Of a stretch of DNA of 64,000 nt, positions 40,370-50,517 are shown in pieces. Origin of the DNA: Cycas panzhihuaensis (taxonomy: Eukaryota; Cycadophyta); NCBI GenBank assembly GCA_023213395.1, contig CM041465.1:127417741-127481740 (forward strand). Direction: 5' to 3'. Every line of letters begins with the position of its first letter. The first letter of the stretch is position 1. A program made the position numbers and the translations under genes. The notes beneath the pieces are model-generated. The model saw only the letters and a program-made list of their open reading frames with translations, was not told the DNA's origin and ran no database searches.

Positions 40370-42387
40370 AAGAGGAGACTAGTTCCCTCCTGCTCATTTG
40401 TAGTACTCAAGGAGATTCAAAGAAGGGCTTCAAACCCTTGGTGACAACCTTAGCCCTCGGGCGATCCAAGGTTTGTTTGAGACCATTTTCTTGCAGGTTC
40501 AAGCTTCTAGAGCAGCATTGAAAGGCTAGAGCACTCCATATTCAGATCTAAAATTTTTTTTTCAGATCACCTTCAAGGGTTTTGAGCAAGTTTACTCACG
40601 TTTTTTGTAATTTTTCTACTAAAATTTGCATTTTTTGACTATTTTTTTTCTCACATTTGGGTGTTGAGCTATTCTCTAGCCATTTGAAGCTCTCAGACTA
40701 AATTTATTTGAAGTTTGAGGACCCTTGCAGGCTGTGGATCAATTTCTAGGCATTTTCAGCCTTGAAACCCCACTCAAAAAACATAAAAATATTACTGTTT
40801 TTCACTCTTTTTTCTCATATCAAGCTGGCTGTCCACATACTGACCTTGCATGCAGCTGTAGCAGACTTAAGGGAAGAGTTTTAGTGATTAAGACGAGGGT
40901 TTAAAACCCCCAAACATCCGTACGGCTCTAGTTTTCCTTTCTCAAGGACGTGTAACCAGCCATAACTTCAATTACTTGCAGCTCTCTGCACACTTGACGA
41001 AAAGCCTTGAGATTTTAGAGGGAGTTGGATACCACTTGGGCACCTCTCCTCCTGAATTTTCAGCACAAATAGATGTCTCTACACGTTGTTCTCATCATCT
41101 GCGTGTCCACGGGAGCCGCCCAAGTCACGCTGCCATGAACAACCTTTTTTTTTATTTTGAAAAATTCAAATCAAACTTTTGATTTTTGTATCTTATGTTA
41201 TACTTTTAAGAATATTTCTCTGCATATTGTTGGCTGGATATTAAAATTTCTAGGTTTAAGTCCTCAATCAAGGCTCCCTGCATAGTGTTCTTGCTGCTCA
41301 AATTTGCAAAAAAAATTTAAAAAAAATAAAAATAAAAAAATTGAATTCCAGCCTTTGTTTTTTGCTCTTTTTAACACTTAATTAATGTTGCATAAGTGTT
41401 AATTGGCTTAGATGAAGTAATTTTAAGTGTTTGCACATTGTAAAAGTGATATTTATCACTATTTTCAAACACTTCTTTAAGGCACCTTGCATGGTGACCT
41501 ATTGCCCTTAGTCTCAAAAAGGGCTCAAAAAACACTTTGTACTTAATAAAATCACTTCTCTTTTGATCGTTAGGACTATTTTAAAGTCCCAACACTTGGT
41601 GCTTGGTGTCCTATTTCGCAAGTGGTTCTCTTACCTTCACTTTTGAGCATTAAAAGGAACCCATTTGTATCTTCATCACTAAGTTTTGCCTTGCTTCATT
41701 GAGTACTTAAGCACATTTTCAAAGTACCTTTTTGCAAAACTCATTGTAATCAAGCATCTGTTTTTTACTTAGATCAACATAAGCACTACACTTCATTAAA
41801 GTGCTCATTGTAATAACACTTCAAGTGTTCATATTGATGTACTAAAATTGGTTCCTTTTGAAGCCACTCTTTCATTGTAAAGCTTAATCAAGCATTCTTA
41901 TAAGTACATCATCCAAGTAAATAAATCTAAGTTCACTTTAAAACTTCTAAAAAGTGACTTAAAATCTTGTTGGAGAGACTCGAAAAAGGTTCAAACCTTG
42001 TCTATAAAATAACCTTAAGCTTGGTGCATTCCCTAGGGGACCAACCGACCGCATGACAACAAGTAACGACAATTAAGGTTGATTGAGGGAAAGGAGGTTC
42101 GAAAAGGGTGTTATTGGAGTTGTGAATCCCAGGGAAAGCATGGTACGTCCATGCAGATCAACTCTACCTGCCTTGTCCTAGATTTAACTTGGCCAACTGT
42201 TGGATCTCTTCTATAGATCAGAGTTGGACCAACTCCATAGCCTAGTCCTCCACCCCTCATCATTCCATTCAGTTGTTGGATCTTCTAGTAAGATCAGGAC
42301 TGCTGGTTTCGTTAGAAGGTGGAACTTAAGCGACCAAAGCATTGAGTTTCCAAGTTATCCGCTAGCTTTAAGCTTTATAACTGAAAC
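40370..42387 (+). other. 5' leader of element J
   Basis: The 2-kb leader has no gene. It is A/T-rich with a homopolymer-rich stretch at 41305-41345. Positions 41370-41940 have cttaagtac and cattgtaa words in short repeats. Positions 41944-42210 are the leader block shared with G, F and I. Confidence 0.65.
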
Positions 42388-43053
42388 ATGGCTGCTATCA
42401 ACATGCTAAATGCATGCACCATTCGATTAACAGGTCAAGATAACTATCAAGAATGGAAAAGAATCACTCAAAATTTACTGATCATGAATGAATTTTGGGG
42501 TTATGTTTCTGGAAGATTACCCCATCCTGTACCTGTTGTCAATGGCAATGTAACTGTGCAACCTGATAATGCTTTAGTTGCTGCTTGGGAAGCCAAAGAT
42601 GAAATCGCTTTGGCATTCATTCATATGATTGTTGATGTACATATGGATCAAAACATTGCTTGTGCTAAAACTTCTAAGGAAGCTTGGGACATTTTGTCCT
42701 CATTGTATGAAAGGCGAGATGAAGCTCACATTTTAATGGTAAAAGCCAAGTTGTATTCTGTAAAGTTTGTCAAGCCTATGTCGGCTTTTCTTTCCTCCAT
42801 CAAGGAGGTATGTAATGAATTGAATACACTAGGTAGTCTAGCAACAAGAGATGAACTGATCACATCTATCACCAAAGCTTTGCCAAAGAATTACAATGGC
42901 TTCATATCATCTACAAGAGATGGTTCTCTCAAAAGAATGACATTCGATGAATTTGAAAGTCTACTACTTCAAGAAGAACAAATCTACACCAAGGATAATG
43001 AGGAGGAACCATCTACATCAGGTGCATTCACGGCCAGATCACAGGCCAAGTAG
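42388..43053 (+). CDS. copia gag of element J
   Basis: The 221-residue frame starts MAAINMLNACTIRLTGQDNYQEWKR, the same start as in G. It runs through KDEIALAFIHMIVDVHMD, SLYERRDEAHILMVKAKLYSVKF, SSIKEVCNELNTLGSLATRDELITSITKALPKNYNGFISS and ends at a TAG after SQAK. Related copies continue through this point to a knuckle, so the stop is premature. No frameshift lies inside. Confidence 0.9.
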   Translation: MAAINMLNACTIRLTGQDNYQEWKRITQNLLIMNEFWGYVSGRLPHPVPVVNGNVTVQPDNALVAAWEAKDEIALAFIHMIVDVHMDQNIACAKTSKEAWDILSSLYERRDEAHILMVKAKLYSVKFVKPMSAFLSSIKEVCNELNTLGSLATRDELITSITKALPKNYNGFISSTRDGSLKRMTFDEFESLLLQEEQIYTKDNEEEPSTSGAFTARSQAK

Positions 43054-43389
43054 AACCCCAAACCTACACTCTCAAAGCAGTTTGGGAACATGAACATTGG
43101 GTCCTCAAAGACCAATGTTGTATGTCATTATTGTGGCAAACCTAGCCACATAGCACTTGATTGTCGGAAAAAGCAAGCAAATCTACGTCAATAGCAAGAA
43201 GAACCATGACGGATCGGTGCGGCCAAGAAGAATACGTCAGCAATACCAACAAAGATTCCAACAAAGAACAACGAAGAAGAAGAAGAACCCCTCGACCAAA
43301 TCGAGGTGCCTATCGAGGAGGTCAAAGGGGAAGGGGGGGTTTTAGAGGTGGCAATCAACGCCACTTTAATCTTTTGAGATGAAGACAAA
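43054..43389 (+). pseudogene. copia nucleocapsid region of element J
   Basis: After the gag stop the frame reads NPKPTLSKQFGNMNIGSSKTNVVCHYCGKPSHIALDCRKKQ. The knuckle CHYCGKPSHIALDC (about 43124-43165) is intact, then there is a TAG at 43192 and an Arg/Gly-rich tail split over two frames (RRRTPRPNRGAYRGGQRGRGG). Confidence 0.75.
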
Positions 43390-43665
43390 TTGTTTTGTGC
43401 ATATCAAACATCCAAGGTTGATGAAACTTGGATTATTGATTCTAGAGCTTCACAACACATGACTGGAAGTGAAGAGCTCCTCACCGACATCAAGGAAGGT
43501 AAAGGTCAATCAGTGACATTTGGGAATAATCAATCTGTTAAAATTTCTGGAATAGGCACAATAACTCCATTTCATTCTTCATCAAATCCTTCCTCCTCAT
43601 TTCCCAATGGCAATGCCTATTTCATACCTTCAATGGACAAGAACTTACTATCTGTTATTTGTTAG
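43390..43665 (+). CDS. copia protease of element J, active site altered
   Basis: The 91-residue frame reads AYQTSKVDETWIIDSRASQHMTGSEELLTDIKEGKGQSVTFGN, with DSRA in place of the catalytic DSGA, then ISGIGTITPFHSS and MDKNLLSV. The Gly to Arg change (one base) should inactivate it. It ends at a TAG within the SVIC-stretch. Confidence 0.82.
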   Translation: MFCAYQTSKVDETWIIDSRASQHMTGSEELLTDIKEGKGQSVTFGNNQSVKISGIGTITPFHSSSNPSSSFPNGNAYFIPSMDKNLLSVIC

Positions 43666-44526
43666 CAAGTTGGACAAGCAAAATGAGTGTCTTGTTCAAA
43701 TGGGAAATATGTAATCAGTGACAAAGATGACCAAGTAGTAGTTGTTGGATATGAGGATCAAGGCCTCTACAAATTGGATGCAAATAATATAACACTTGAT
43801 TCTGCTTACTCTGGTTCAATTGTCACTCCATACTTGTCCAAGATGCAACTTTGGCATCAATGTCTAGGCCATTTGAGCTTAGACAATTTGAGGCAGATGA
43901 TCAACAAGAATATGGTACATGGGCTTCCAAAGATCTATGGCACAAAATGTCTTTGTGAAGTGTGCATTATGGGGACTCAGCATTACTTGCCTTTCCCTAC
44001 AGGCAAAGCATGGCGTGCATCACATCCTTTGCAGCCGATACACTCAGATTTGTGTGGACCTATGTCCACTGCATCTTTTGGAGGAGCTTTGTATTACATC
44101 TCCTTCATTGATGACTTTTCTCACAAAGTCTGGGTCTACTTCATCAAGCACAAGTCTTAAGCTTTTTCCAAATTCAAAGAATTCAAGCTTGAAGTAGAAA
44201 ATGAGTCTAGCCACTCAATCAAAACATTAAGGACAGATAATGGAGGTGAATTTACTTTAAATGAATTCACCCAATCGCAAGGATAACAAAGATTCGGAAA
44301 CAATGACTATTCCTCACACTCCTCAACAAAATGGAGTCTCCGAGCGAATGAACAGAACTTTGGCTAATAAAGCCAAAGCAATGATGCATGCACAAGGACT
44401 CACTCGAGCCATCAAGAAGCATTTCACACTGACCTATGTGGCCAATCGCAATCCAACTACGTAGCCACCAATATGACACCTCAGAGGCATGGTGCGCAAA
44501 AGCGAATCGTCACCATTTGAGGACTT
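43666..44526 (+). pseudogene. copia pre-integrase and integrase core of element J
   Basis: The 43687-44160 frame gives LDANNITLDSAYSGSIV, LWHQCLGHLSLDNLRQMINKNMVHGLP, CLCEVCIMGTQHYLPF, HSDLCGPMSTASFGGALYYISFIDDFSHKVWVYF (first catalytic Asp) and a stop. Then RTDNGGEFTLNEF (second Asp) and HTPQQNGVSERMNRTLANKAKAM (Glu) follow in other frames. All three acids are visible. There are two frame shifts, near 44275 and near 44462-44520. Confidence 0.82.
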
Positions 44527-45750
44527 TTGGGTGCCTTTGCTTATATGCACATCCCCGATCGACCAAGGACAAAATTAGACAAGCATAGTCTAAAATGCAT
44601 CTTTGTAGGATATGCCATTCACAGCAAAGCCTACAAGTTGTATGACCCCATAGGGAAGAAAATGCATCTCTCAAGAGATGTCATCTTTGCTGAAGAAGAT
44701 CATAAGGAGTTGCAAACAACATCCATGCAACCTCCCATTGACAAAGGCAAGAAGATTGTTGAGGCCTTCCTTCCCTCTCAATCTTCTACACCATGTACAT
44801 CATCTGCACCTACTGGACCGTCCACATCATCTGATCTGGCTCCACTTGATCCAAGCACATCTTCTGTTGACCAACCACTTAGACCAGAAGATCTTGAGGT
44901 TCAAGTTACTTCGATTCAAAAGTTACCAAAATGGTACACTCAGACAGTTCAGGACGGCCACATCATTGAAGGAAAACGTCCATCAAAATACAGGCAGCAA
45001 ACCAATTATGCACTTATGGCTGAAGTGCTATATGTTGATGAGCCTTCCACTTTTGAGGAGGGTTCTAAAAATGAAAATTGGAAGGCTGCCATGGATGAAG
45101 AAATCCATTCTATTGAAAAGAATGGTACTTGGGATTTGGTTGAACTGCCTAAACACAAACAAGTAATCAGTTGCAAATGGGTCTACAAGACCAAATTCCA
45201 TTCTGATGGTTCACTTAAGCGGCAGAAAGCCCGCCTTGTGGCAAAAGGATTCAAACAAAAAGAAGGCATAGACTATGAGGAGACTTTTGCACCAGTGACA
45301 AATATGAACACCATCAAACTCATCTTGGCCTTAGTTGCTCAATGCAAATGGCCAGTCTATCAGATGGACGTGAAGAGCGCCTTTCTTAATGGCGATCTTC
45401 AAGAGGAGGTATACTTGGAGCAACCTCCCGGTTACAAAGTACAAGGCAAGGAGCATTTTGTATGTCACCTAAAAAAGGCGTTATATGGCTTGAAACAAGC
45501 TCCAAGAGCATGGTACTCAAAGATCGATGATTACTTCTTAAGACATGGGTTTCATCGATCTACTTCAGATCCTAATCTGTATATAAAACATGAAAAGAAC
45601 CATGTCATTTTTGTCGCCTTGTATGTAGATGACTTAGTGATCACTAGTAGTGACACTAAGATGATACACATTCTCCAAGATGACTTGAAGAGAAGTTTCG
45701 AGATGACAGATCTTGGACTTCTTCATTATTTCTTAGGCTTTGAGATATAG
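44527..45750 (+). CDS. copia integrase C-terminus and reverse transcriptase of element J
   Basis: The 407-residue frame is the longest of the window. Residues 1-60 are the integrase tail (HSKAYKLYDPIGKKMHLSRDVIF), 80-125 a Ser/Pro linker, 133-156 KLPKWYTQTVQDGHIIEGKRPSKY, and from about 184 the RT with [32 protein letters not shown]281 in [25 protein letters not shown] and YVDD at 366-369. It ends at a TAG after FEI where G has IWQ, so the Trp codon became a stop. The core of RT is intact. Confidence 0.9.
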   Translation: MGAFAYMHIPDRPRTKLDKHSLKCIFVGYAIHSKAYKLYDPIGKKMHLSRDVIFAEEDHKELQTTSMQPPIDKGKKIVEAFLPSQSSTPCTSSAPTGPSTSSDLAPLDPSTSSVDQPLRPEDLEVQVTSIQKLPKWYTQTVQDGHIIEGKRPSKYRQQTNYALMAEVLYVDEPSTFEEGSKNENWKAAMDEEIHSIEKNGTWDLVELPKHKQVISCKWVYKTKFHSDGSLKRQKARLVAKGFKQKEGIDYEETFAPVTNMNTIKLILALVAQCKWPVYQMDVKSAFLNGDLQEEVYLEQPPGYKVQGKEHFVCHLKKALYGLKQAPRAWYSKIDDYFLRHGFHRSTSDPNLYIKHEKNHVIFVALYVDDLVITSSDTKMIHILQDDLKRSFEMTDLGLLHYFLGFEI

Positions 45751-45780
45751 CAACATCCAGGCTATATCTTCATCTCCCAA

Positions 45781-46570
45781 GTGAAATATTCTTGGGACAT
45801 TTTGCAGCGGTTCAGGATGCACGACTGCAAACCAGCGCCTACACCAATGGAGAATGGATCTAAGCTTACTCTCAATGAAGAAGTTGCACCTGCAGATCCC
45901 ACACTTTACCGACAATTGATTAGGAGCCTCATTTATCTCACCAACACTCGACCAGACATTTCATTTGCAGTTTGGATTTGTTCACGACACATGTCTCAAC
46001 CCAATCAGATACATTGGAATACAGTTAAACGCATACTTAAATACATAAAAGGCACATTGCAGCATGGCCTTGAGTATGCGTATAATGAGAACTTCACTCT
46101 AGAAGGGTTCTCAGATTTTGATTGGGCAGGTTGCCAAGATAGAAGGAGATCAACCTCGAGATACTGTTTTTCCTTTGGTTCAGCAGTTGTTTCGTGGAGT
46201 TGCAAGAAGCAACCCAATGTTACCTTGTCCTCCACCAAGGCAGTACAAAGGCTGCGATCGGTAGACTTGTGAAGCTATCTAGCTACGACGGATTCTTGGA
46301 AAACTTGGACTTGAGAAAATCACCCCACCAAGATATGCTGTGACAATCAAAGTGTACTCAAGTTAGCCAAGAATCCAATTTTTCATGCACAGACAAAACA
46401 CATCGAGGTTCACCATCACTTCATCAGAGAGCATGTGCAGAATGGTGAGATCAACCTCCAGTACAGACCTACAGAGGAGCAGACAACAAATATCTTTACC
46501 AAGCCTCTTGGTAGAGAAAAGTTTGTAAAATTCAGAGATGGTCTTGGTGTCCAACTTAACATTGTAAACA
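45781..46570 (+). pseudogene. copia RT end and RNase H of element J
   Basis: The frame 45781-46272 carries MENGSKLTLNEEVAPADP, LIYLTNTRPDISFAVWICSRHMSQP, RILKYIKGTLQHGLEYA, SDFDWAGCQDRRRSTSRYCFSFG and SSTKAVQRL, where STEAEYKA would be expected. The second Asp, in CDNQSVLKLAKN, and the end VHHHFIREHVQNGEINLQYRPTEEQ lie in other frames to about 46550. The region around 46240-46300 is disturbed where CTG/CAG codons are expected. Confidence 0.8.
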
Positions 46571-46581
46571 GTAAGGGGGGG
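46571..46581 (+). promoter_or_regulatory. polypurine tract of element J
   Basis: The tract gtaagggggg(g) directly precedes the TG of the 3' LTR and would prime plus-strand DNA synthesis. Confidence 0.85.
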
Positions 46582-47133
46582 TGTCAAACCTTATGTTTAC
46601 ATGTTAAGATAATGTACTTTAATTTTTATGTAATATGTGTACTTTTGTACTTTAGGGGTGACTTATCACTTAAGTGATAAAGTGCACACCCACATTCTTT
46701 CTAGTGACACAATGTTGTCACTAAAGGGTCAAATGGACCCTCATGCATTTTTGCTCACATGAGAGCCCAAAAGGACACATGTCCTACATGCAAGGCATGT
46801 ATCTTGGATGTTTGACACTTGTCAAACATCCAAGGCCTTAGGTCTTTCATTTCACTCTATATAATGAGACCTCTCCTCATTGTCTCATAAGAGAGTTGGA
46901 GTTGTATTGTTATGCTGTCAGTTTGCTAATCAAACTGTTTATTCTTTGGAAGTTGGACCAATTCCAACTCCACACATTTGGTATCATTTCTCTTGCTGCT
47001 TCATTTTATGCTGTCTCTTATGCTTTCTTTCATCTTGAGAGTATTATACTTGTTAAGTATTTGTGCTTCTAAAACTAGAGTGATCCTAGCTTCTAGATCT
47101 TGGGACTGTGAGGCCATTAGGCCTCTTTTCACA
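46582..47133 (+). repeat. 3' LTR of element J
   Basis: The 552-bp LTR starts TGTCAAACC and ends TTTTCACA, then the TSD gatgc. It holds the palindrome ttatcacttaagtgataa (46663-46680), the 32-bp palindromic region at 46803-46834 and the TATA region tatataat at 46858-46865. Confidence 0.92.
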
Positions 47134-47307
47134 GATGCAGGTTGAAAATTGTCCATGTTGAGATTGATTTGTGGGCGTATTCACCAAGCTCAAACTGAAG
47201 ATCGCTACATCGACGTTCGTGCATATTGGGTTGGGTAAAGTTATCCTTGAGAGGGGATCTATTCCCAATGATAAACGTTGTTACCCCACATTTACATTAA
47301 GAGGGGA
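47134..47307 (+). other. 3' end of the interior of element D
   Basis: This is D sequence after J and its duplicated gatgc. It has no gene. It ends with the polypurine tract attaagagggga before the 3' LTR. Confidence 0.75.
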
Positions 47308-47630
47308 TGTTAGAATATGTGTCCATACCGCCTAATGTAAAGTGGGCCTCCCTATTTATGTGCCTAATTATTGGAGGAATATTCTCGATTGTAGGGAGCC
47401 GACGATGTAATTGTAGTTATATTTGGCACTTTAGATTTATAAATATAAATCAAAGTCCAACTTTGTAATATCATCATTTTGTCATAACGTGAATTATTAT
47501 TATTTGTGGGTTTTCACTCGTAAGGGTTTCCCATGACAATCTGGTGTCTCGTGTGATCTGTTTCTGCTTGATATCTGCCTGATGTGAAATATCCTGTCGA
47601 CCTTGTTCGCTTCAGTTGTGTTTTCCAACA
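47308..47630 (+). repeat. 3' LTR of element D
   Basis: The 323-bp LTR is the partner of 31462-31783 and is followed by the TSD caaac. Confidence 0.9.
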
Positions 47631-47736
47631 CAAACTAGACGTAAGTAACTTAAAAGATTTTGGATGCCAAGCCTTTGTTCATATTCCAGACAAAAAGATA
47701 TCTAAGCTTGATTACAAAAGCATAGAATGTATAATG
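47631..47736 (+). pseudogene. integrase continuation of element B
   Basis: After the TSD the frame reads SNLKDFGCQAFVHIPDKKISKLDYKSIECIM, the integrase region that follows in C and K after RSPT..EEAWTG. It is cut by E at 47737, so the rest of B lies outside the window. Confidence 0.85.
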
Positions 47737-47952
47737 TGTTAGAGAAAATGTTATACCCTAGATGTATAAAGGGTAATATTACAAAATCATCTTTGTAACT
47801 CCCTCTTTCTATATGACACGTATCATGGTCAGGAGAGTCGATTACAATCATTTTTTGTAACAATTATATTGTATCATGTATATTTATAGAGACATCATCT
47901 CAATGTGATTCAAGTCATCCTTTTCTCCAATTCTCTGTTCGTAAATTCAACA
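47737..47952 (+). repeat. 5' LTR of element E
   Basis: The 216-bp segment starts TGTTAGAGAA and ends AAATTCAACA, then the primer-binding site tggtatcagagcagg (47953-47967), a perfect initiator-Met match. A tatatttatagag TATA region lies near 47879. Confidence 0.9.
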
Positions 47953-47967
47953 TGGTATCAGAGCAGG

Positions 47968-48617
47968 CCAGTTTTGTCTGCTTGATAATGAAATTACTGA
48001 TGTAAGAAGAATTTCTGAGCTAGAACAAATTTATTCTTCTAAAACTCTAGGGAGGCTTAAAGGACATGAATTCTTAAGTTGGAGACTACAAATGTATTGT
48101 GGTACGGATCTGTATGGACGTTGTACGAATGCCATTTTTCGAAAGTTCTCAGATTCGAATGAAAATTTACTAGCAAGCTCGCCTCTGTACGGACGTCATT
48201 GTTCTCTTCAGGCGTGAATCAATCTGAGCTCGTTTTAAAGGTGTTTCAACCAGATGTCTCTCTGTGCAAGTTTGAGACTCATTTTCGAAATGTTCTTAAA
48301 AATTTTCTATTTTTCTAGGTTCAATCTGCTTGCATAATCTAAGTGCCTTCATTTCGAAGGATTTGAGACATTTTTTATGAGATTTGGTGAAGGATTTCAA
48401 TCTATTTCAAGATTTTTTCTCTGAAACCCTATTTTTCATGTTTAAAATCTCCTTTTTTGAGAATTGTTTTTAAAAAATAATTACAAATCTGTGATGTACA
48501 TGTGATCACCTATCTTTTGAAGTATATTTTATTTCATTCCATATAGTTAGGATTTTGTACAGAAATCCATACAATTGTACGAACAAAACAGTCCAGAATA
48601 GATTTGTTATTTTCAGA
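47968..48617 (+). other. 5' leader of element E
   Basis: No gene is supported in this 650-bp leader. The words gtacggatctgtatgg (48101-48116) and gtacagaaatccatacaattgtac (near 48556-48579) parallel those in B, C and K. Confidence 0.55.
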
Positions 48618-49472
48618 ATGGCCTCCACAATCCTAGAATTGTCTGATCAGGACAAATTAATTGATACAAACTATCACATCTAGAAAATCAAGATAGAAAT
48701 TCTGTTGAGAGCCAAGAATGCATGGAACATTGCTAATGGAACTAAAGCTCGACCTGTTGTTACTAGTACTGACTTGGCTAGTTGGATAGAGAGAGATAAC
48801 ACAGGTGTAATCATCCTTGAACTTTTAGTCTCAAATCCTCTACTCGTATACGTGGAAAATTTAAATTCTTCTTCTGCCATATGGACTTGTTTTAAAAACT
48901 TGTATAGTCAAAAGAAAAAAGCTAGAATAATAGCCCTTGAGGAGGAGTTATTTAACCTGCATATGAAAGAATTTGACACTGTATCTGCATTCATTCACAA
49001 AGTTGTCTCAGTAAGAAATGATCTCTTAAGCACAGGTGCCACTATTTCAGAGCAAGAATTGGTGGAGATGGTAGCAATCAAGCTACCAAAATCGTTTGAT
49101 GTAACCATCAACACCATTACAAGTAATAACCAAATTGATAAAATGTCACTTGATACATTAACCGGTTTATTACTTGGACAGGAGCAGAGGAACAAGCGCT
49201 ATGAAGATACAACAGAGATTGAAGATGCTTTTGTATCCAGATTGAACTTGGGTTCCAGAGGCAAAAGTCAATCACGTGGAGGAGGACGTGTTCCTAATGC
49301 TAGAAGACCAGCCCGTGGGAAATGGCAAGATAACAGAGGACGTGGTCACTGGAGAGATACACGAATTTGCTACAGTGGTGGTAAGCCTGGACATTTCTCA
49401 AGCACATGCAGAGCCTTTGACCTTTGTTATCATTGTGGACAATCAGGTTACTATCCCTATCGATGTCCATAA
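48618..49472 (+). CDS. copia gag of element E
   Basis: The native start is ATG 48618 (MASTILELSDQDKL), with an in-frame TAG at 48681 where the Trp of YHIWKIK is expected. The frame after it is open to 49472 (255 codons from 48705): RAKNAWNIANG, HMKEFDTVSAFIHKVVSVRNDLLS, LTGLLLGQEQRNKRYEDTTEIEDAF, an RG-rich tract and two knuckles. The first reads CYSGGKPGHFSSTC (second Cys lost), the second CYHCGQSGYYPYRC (His lost). It ends at a TAA after CP. Only one nonsense change precedes the body. Confidence 0.86.
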
Positions 49473-49940
49473 AGAAAAGTTGACATTTAGAGAGGGAAAC
49501 ACCCAGTTGGTAATTATAGCAAGGAGCAAATAGAAGAAGAGGAGGAAGAAACAACTTTCACCACTGCTCTTTCTGCCAGCCTACATGATTAGGATGTTTG
49601 GCACATTGACTTAGGTGCCTCCCGTCACATGATAAGTTAAGAAGATTGGTGTGAGGTAATAAAACCTTACAATGCTGATAAATCTATTGAATTAGGAGAT
49701 AAGTATCCTCTGGATATAAAAGGAGTTGGTACCATAGCAGTCAAGATACAAGGTAATGTGAAAAGGATAGGGAATGTATTGCTTGTACTAGGCCTTAAAA
49801 TGTATATCCTGTCTGCGTCACAACTTAGCAAAAAGGGGCTAAGAACTGTGTTCAATGAAGAGGGCTATTGTTATATAATGGATACGAAAAATGATGGCAA
49901 TGTAATAGCCAAGGCATGAGATGCAATGATATGTATATAT
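49473..49940 (+). pseudogene. copia protease of element E
   Basis: The stretch reads VWHIDLGASRHMIS near 49597-49640, so DSGA is DLGA, then SIELGDKYPLDIKGVGTIAVKIQGNVKRIGNVL and LSKKGLRTVFNEEGYCYIMDTKNDG. Stops are present. It is cut by F at 49941. Confidence 0.75.
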
Positions 49941-50503
49941 TGTTAAACCTTATGTTTAAATGTTAAGTTAATGTACTTTTATTTTTCATGTAATATATGC
50001 ACTTTTACTTTAGGGGTGACTTATCACTTAAGTGATAAAGTGCACACCCACATTCTTTCTAGTGACACAACGTTGTCACTAAAGGGTCAAATGGACCCTC
50101 ATGCACTTTTGCACTTGATCCAAGTCATGTATCTTGGATGTTTGACACTTGTCAAACATCCAAGGCCTTAGGTGAGGATCCAAGGCATGATCCAAGTCAT
50201 GTATCTTGGATGTTTGACATTTGTCAAACATCCAAGGCCTTAGGTCTCTCATTTCACTCTATATAATGAGACCTCTCCTCATTGTCTCACAAGGAGAGTT
50301 GTATTGTTATGATATCAGTTTGCTAATCAAACTGTTTCTTCTTGGGAGGTTGGACCAATTCCAACTCCACATATTGGGTATCATTTTCTCTTGCTCCTAT
50401 TTCTCTTTATGCTCTTTCATGCTTTCATGCTTTCATGCATTTGAAGTATTGTGCTTGTACTTATGATCTTGGGACTAATGTGGCCTAATGCCCATTCTCC
50501 ACA
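49941..50503 (+). repeat. 5' LTR of element F
   Basis: The 563-bp LTR starts TGTTAAACC and ends TTCTCCACA. The U3 palindrome block is present twice (50133-50164 and 50205-50236). TATA lies at 50260-50267. The primer-binding site tagtatcgagc at 50506-50516 lacks the A of the expected atcagagc. Confidence 0.9.
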
Positions 50504-50517
50504 TTTAGTATCGAGCC

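Larger units (their letters stand above)
34545..47133 (+). mobile_element. Ty1/copia element J (family 1), inside D, host of K
   Basis: The perfect TSD gatgc flanks it (34540-34544 and 47134-47138). J owns 34545-34884 and 40142-47133, about 7.3 kb: 5' LTR split by K, primer-binding site, 2-kb leader, gag, protease, integrase, RT, RNase H, polypurine tract and 3' LTR. The LTRs differ at about a dozen positions. It has the fewest lesions of the family 1 copies. Confidence 0.93.
31462..47630 (+). mobile_element. nearly non-coding LTR element D (LARD-like), host of J
   Basis: The LTRs are 31462-31783 (322 bp) and 47308-47630 (323 bp) with perfect TSD caaac (31457-31461 and 47631-47635). Without J and its TSD copy D is about 3.6 kb. 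The LTRs differ at roughly 20-25 positions, so it is the oldest complete element here. Its interior lacks full domains. One RT relic is described separately, so D probably moved with enzymes made elsewhere. Confidence 0.9.
2631..47736 (+). mobile_element. Ty1/copia element B (family 2), split into three visible parts
   Basis: B owns 2631-4934 (5' LTR, leader, gag, protease), 30768-31461 (pre-integrase and integrase) and 47631-47736 (integrase continuation). It is interrupted by C at 4935 with TSD tatac, by D at 31462 with TSD caaac, and by E at 47737, beyond which the rest of B lies outside the window. The parts join in the correct domain order when C and D are removed, which is the main evidence for the nest. 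It was inserted into the integrase of element A at 2630. Confidence 0.85.

Noticed and set aside
43188-43388. Minus-strand Ser-rich 66-codon frame
   Set aside because: It is antisense to the Arg/Gly-rich nucleocapsid tail of J and has no independent support.
47308-47630. Possible independent solo LTR
   Set aside because: It pairs with 31462-31783 and shares the TSD caaac with it.
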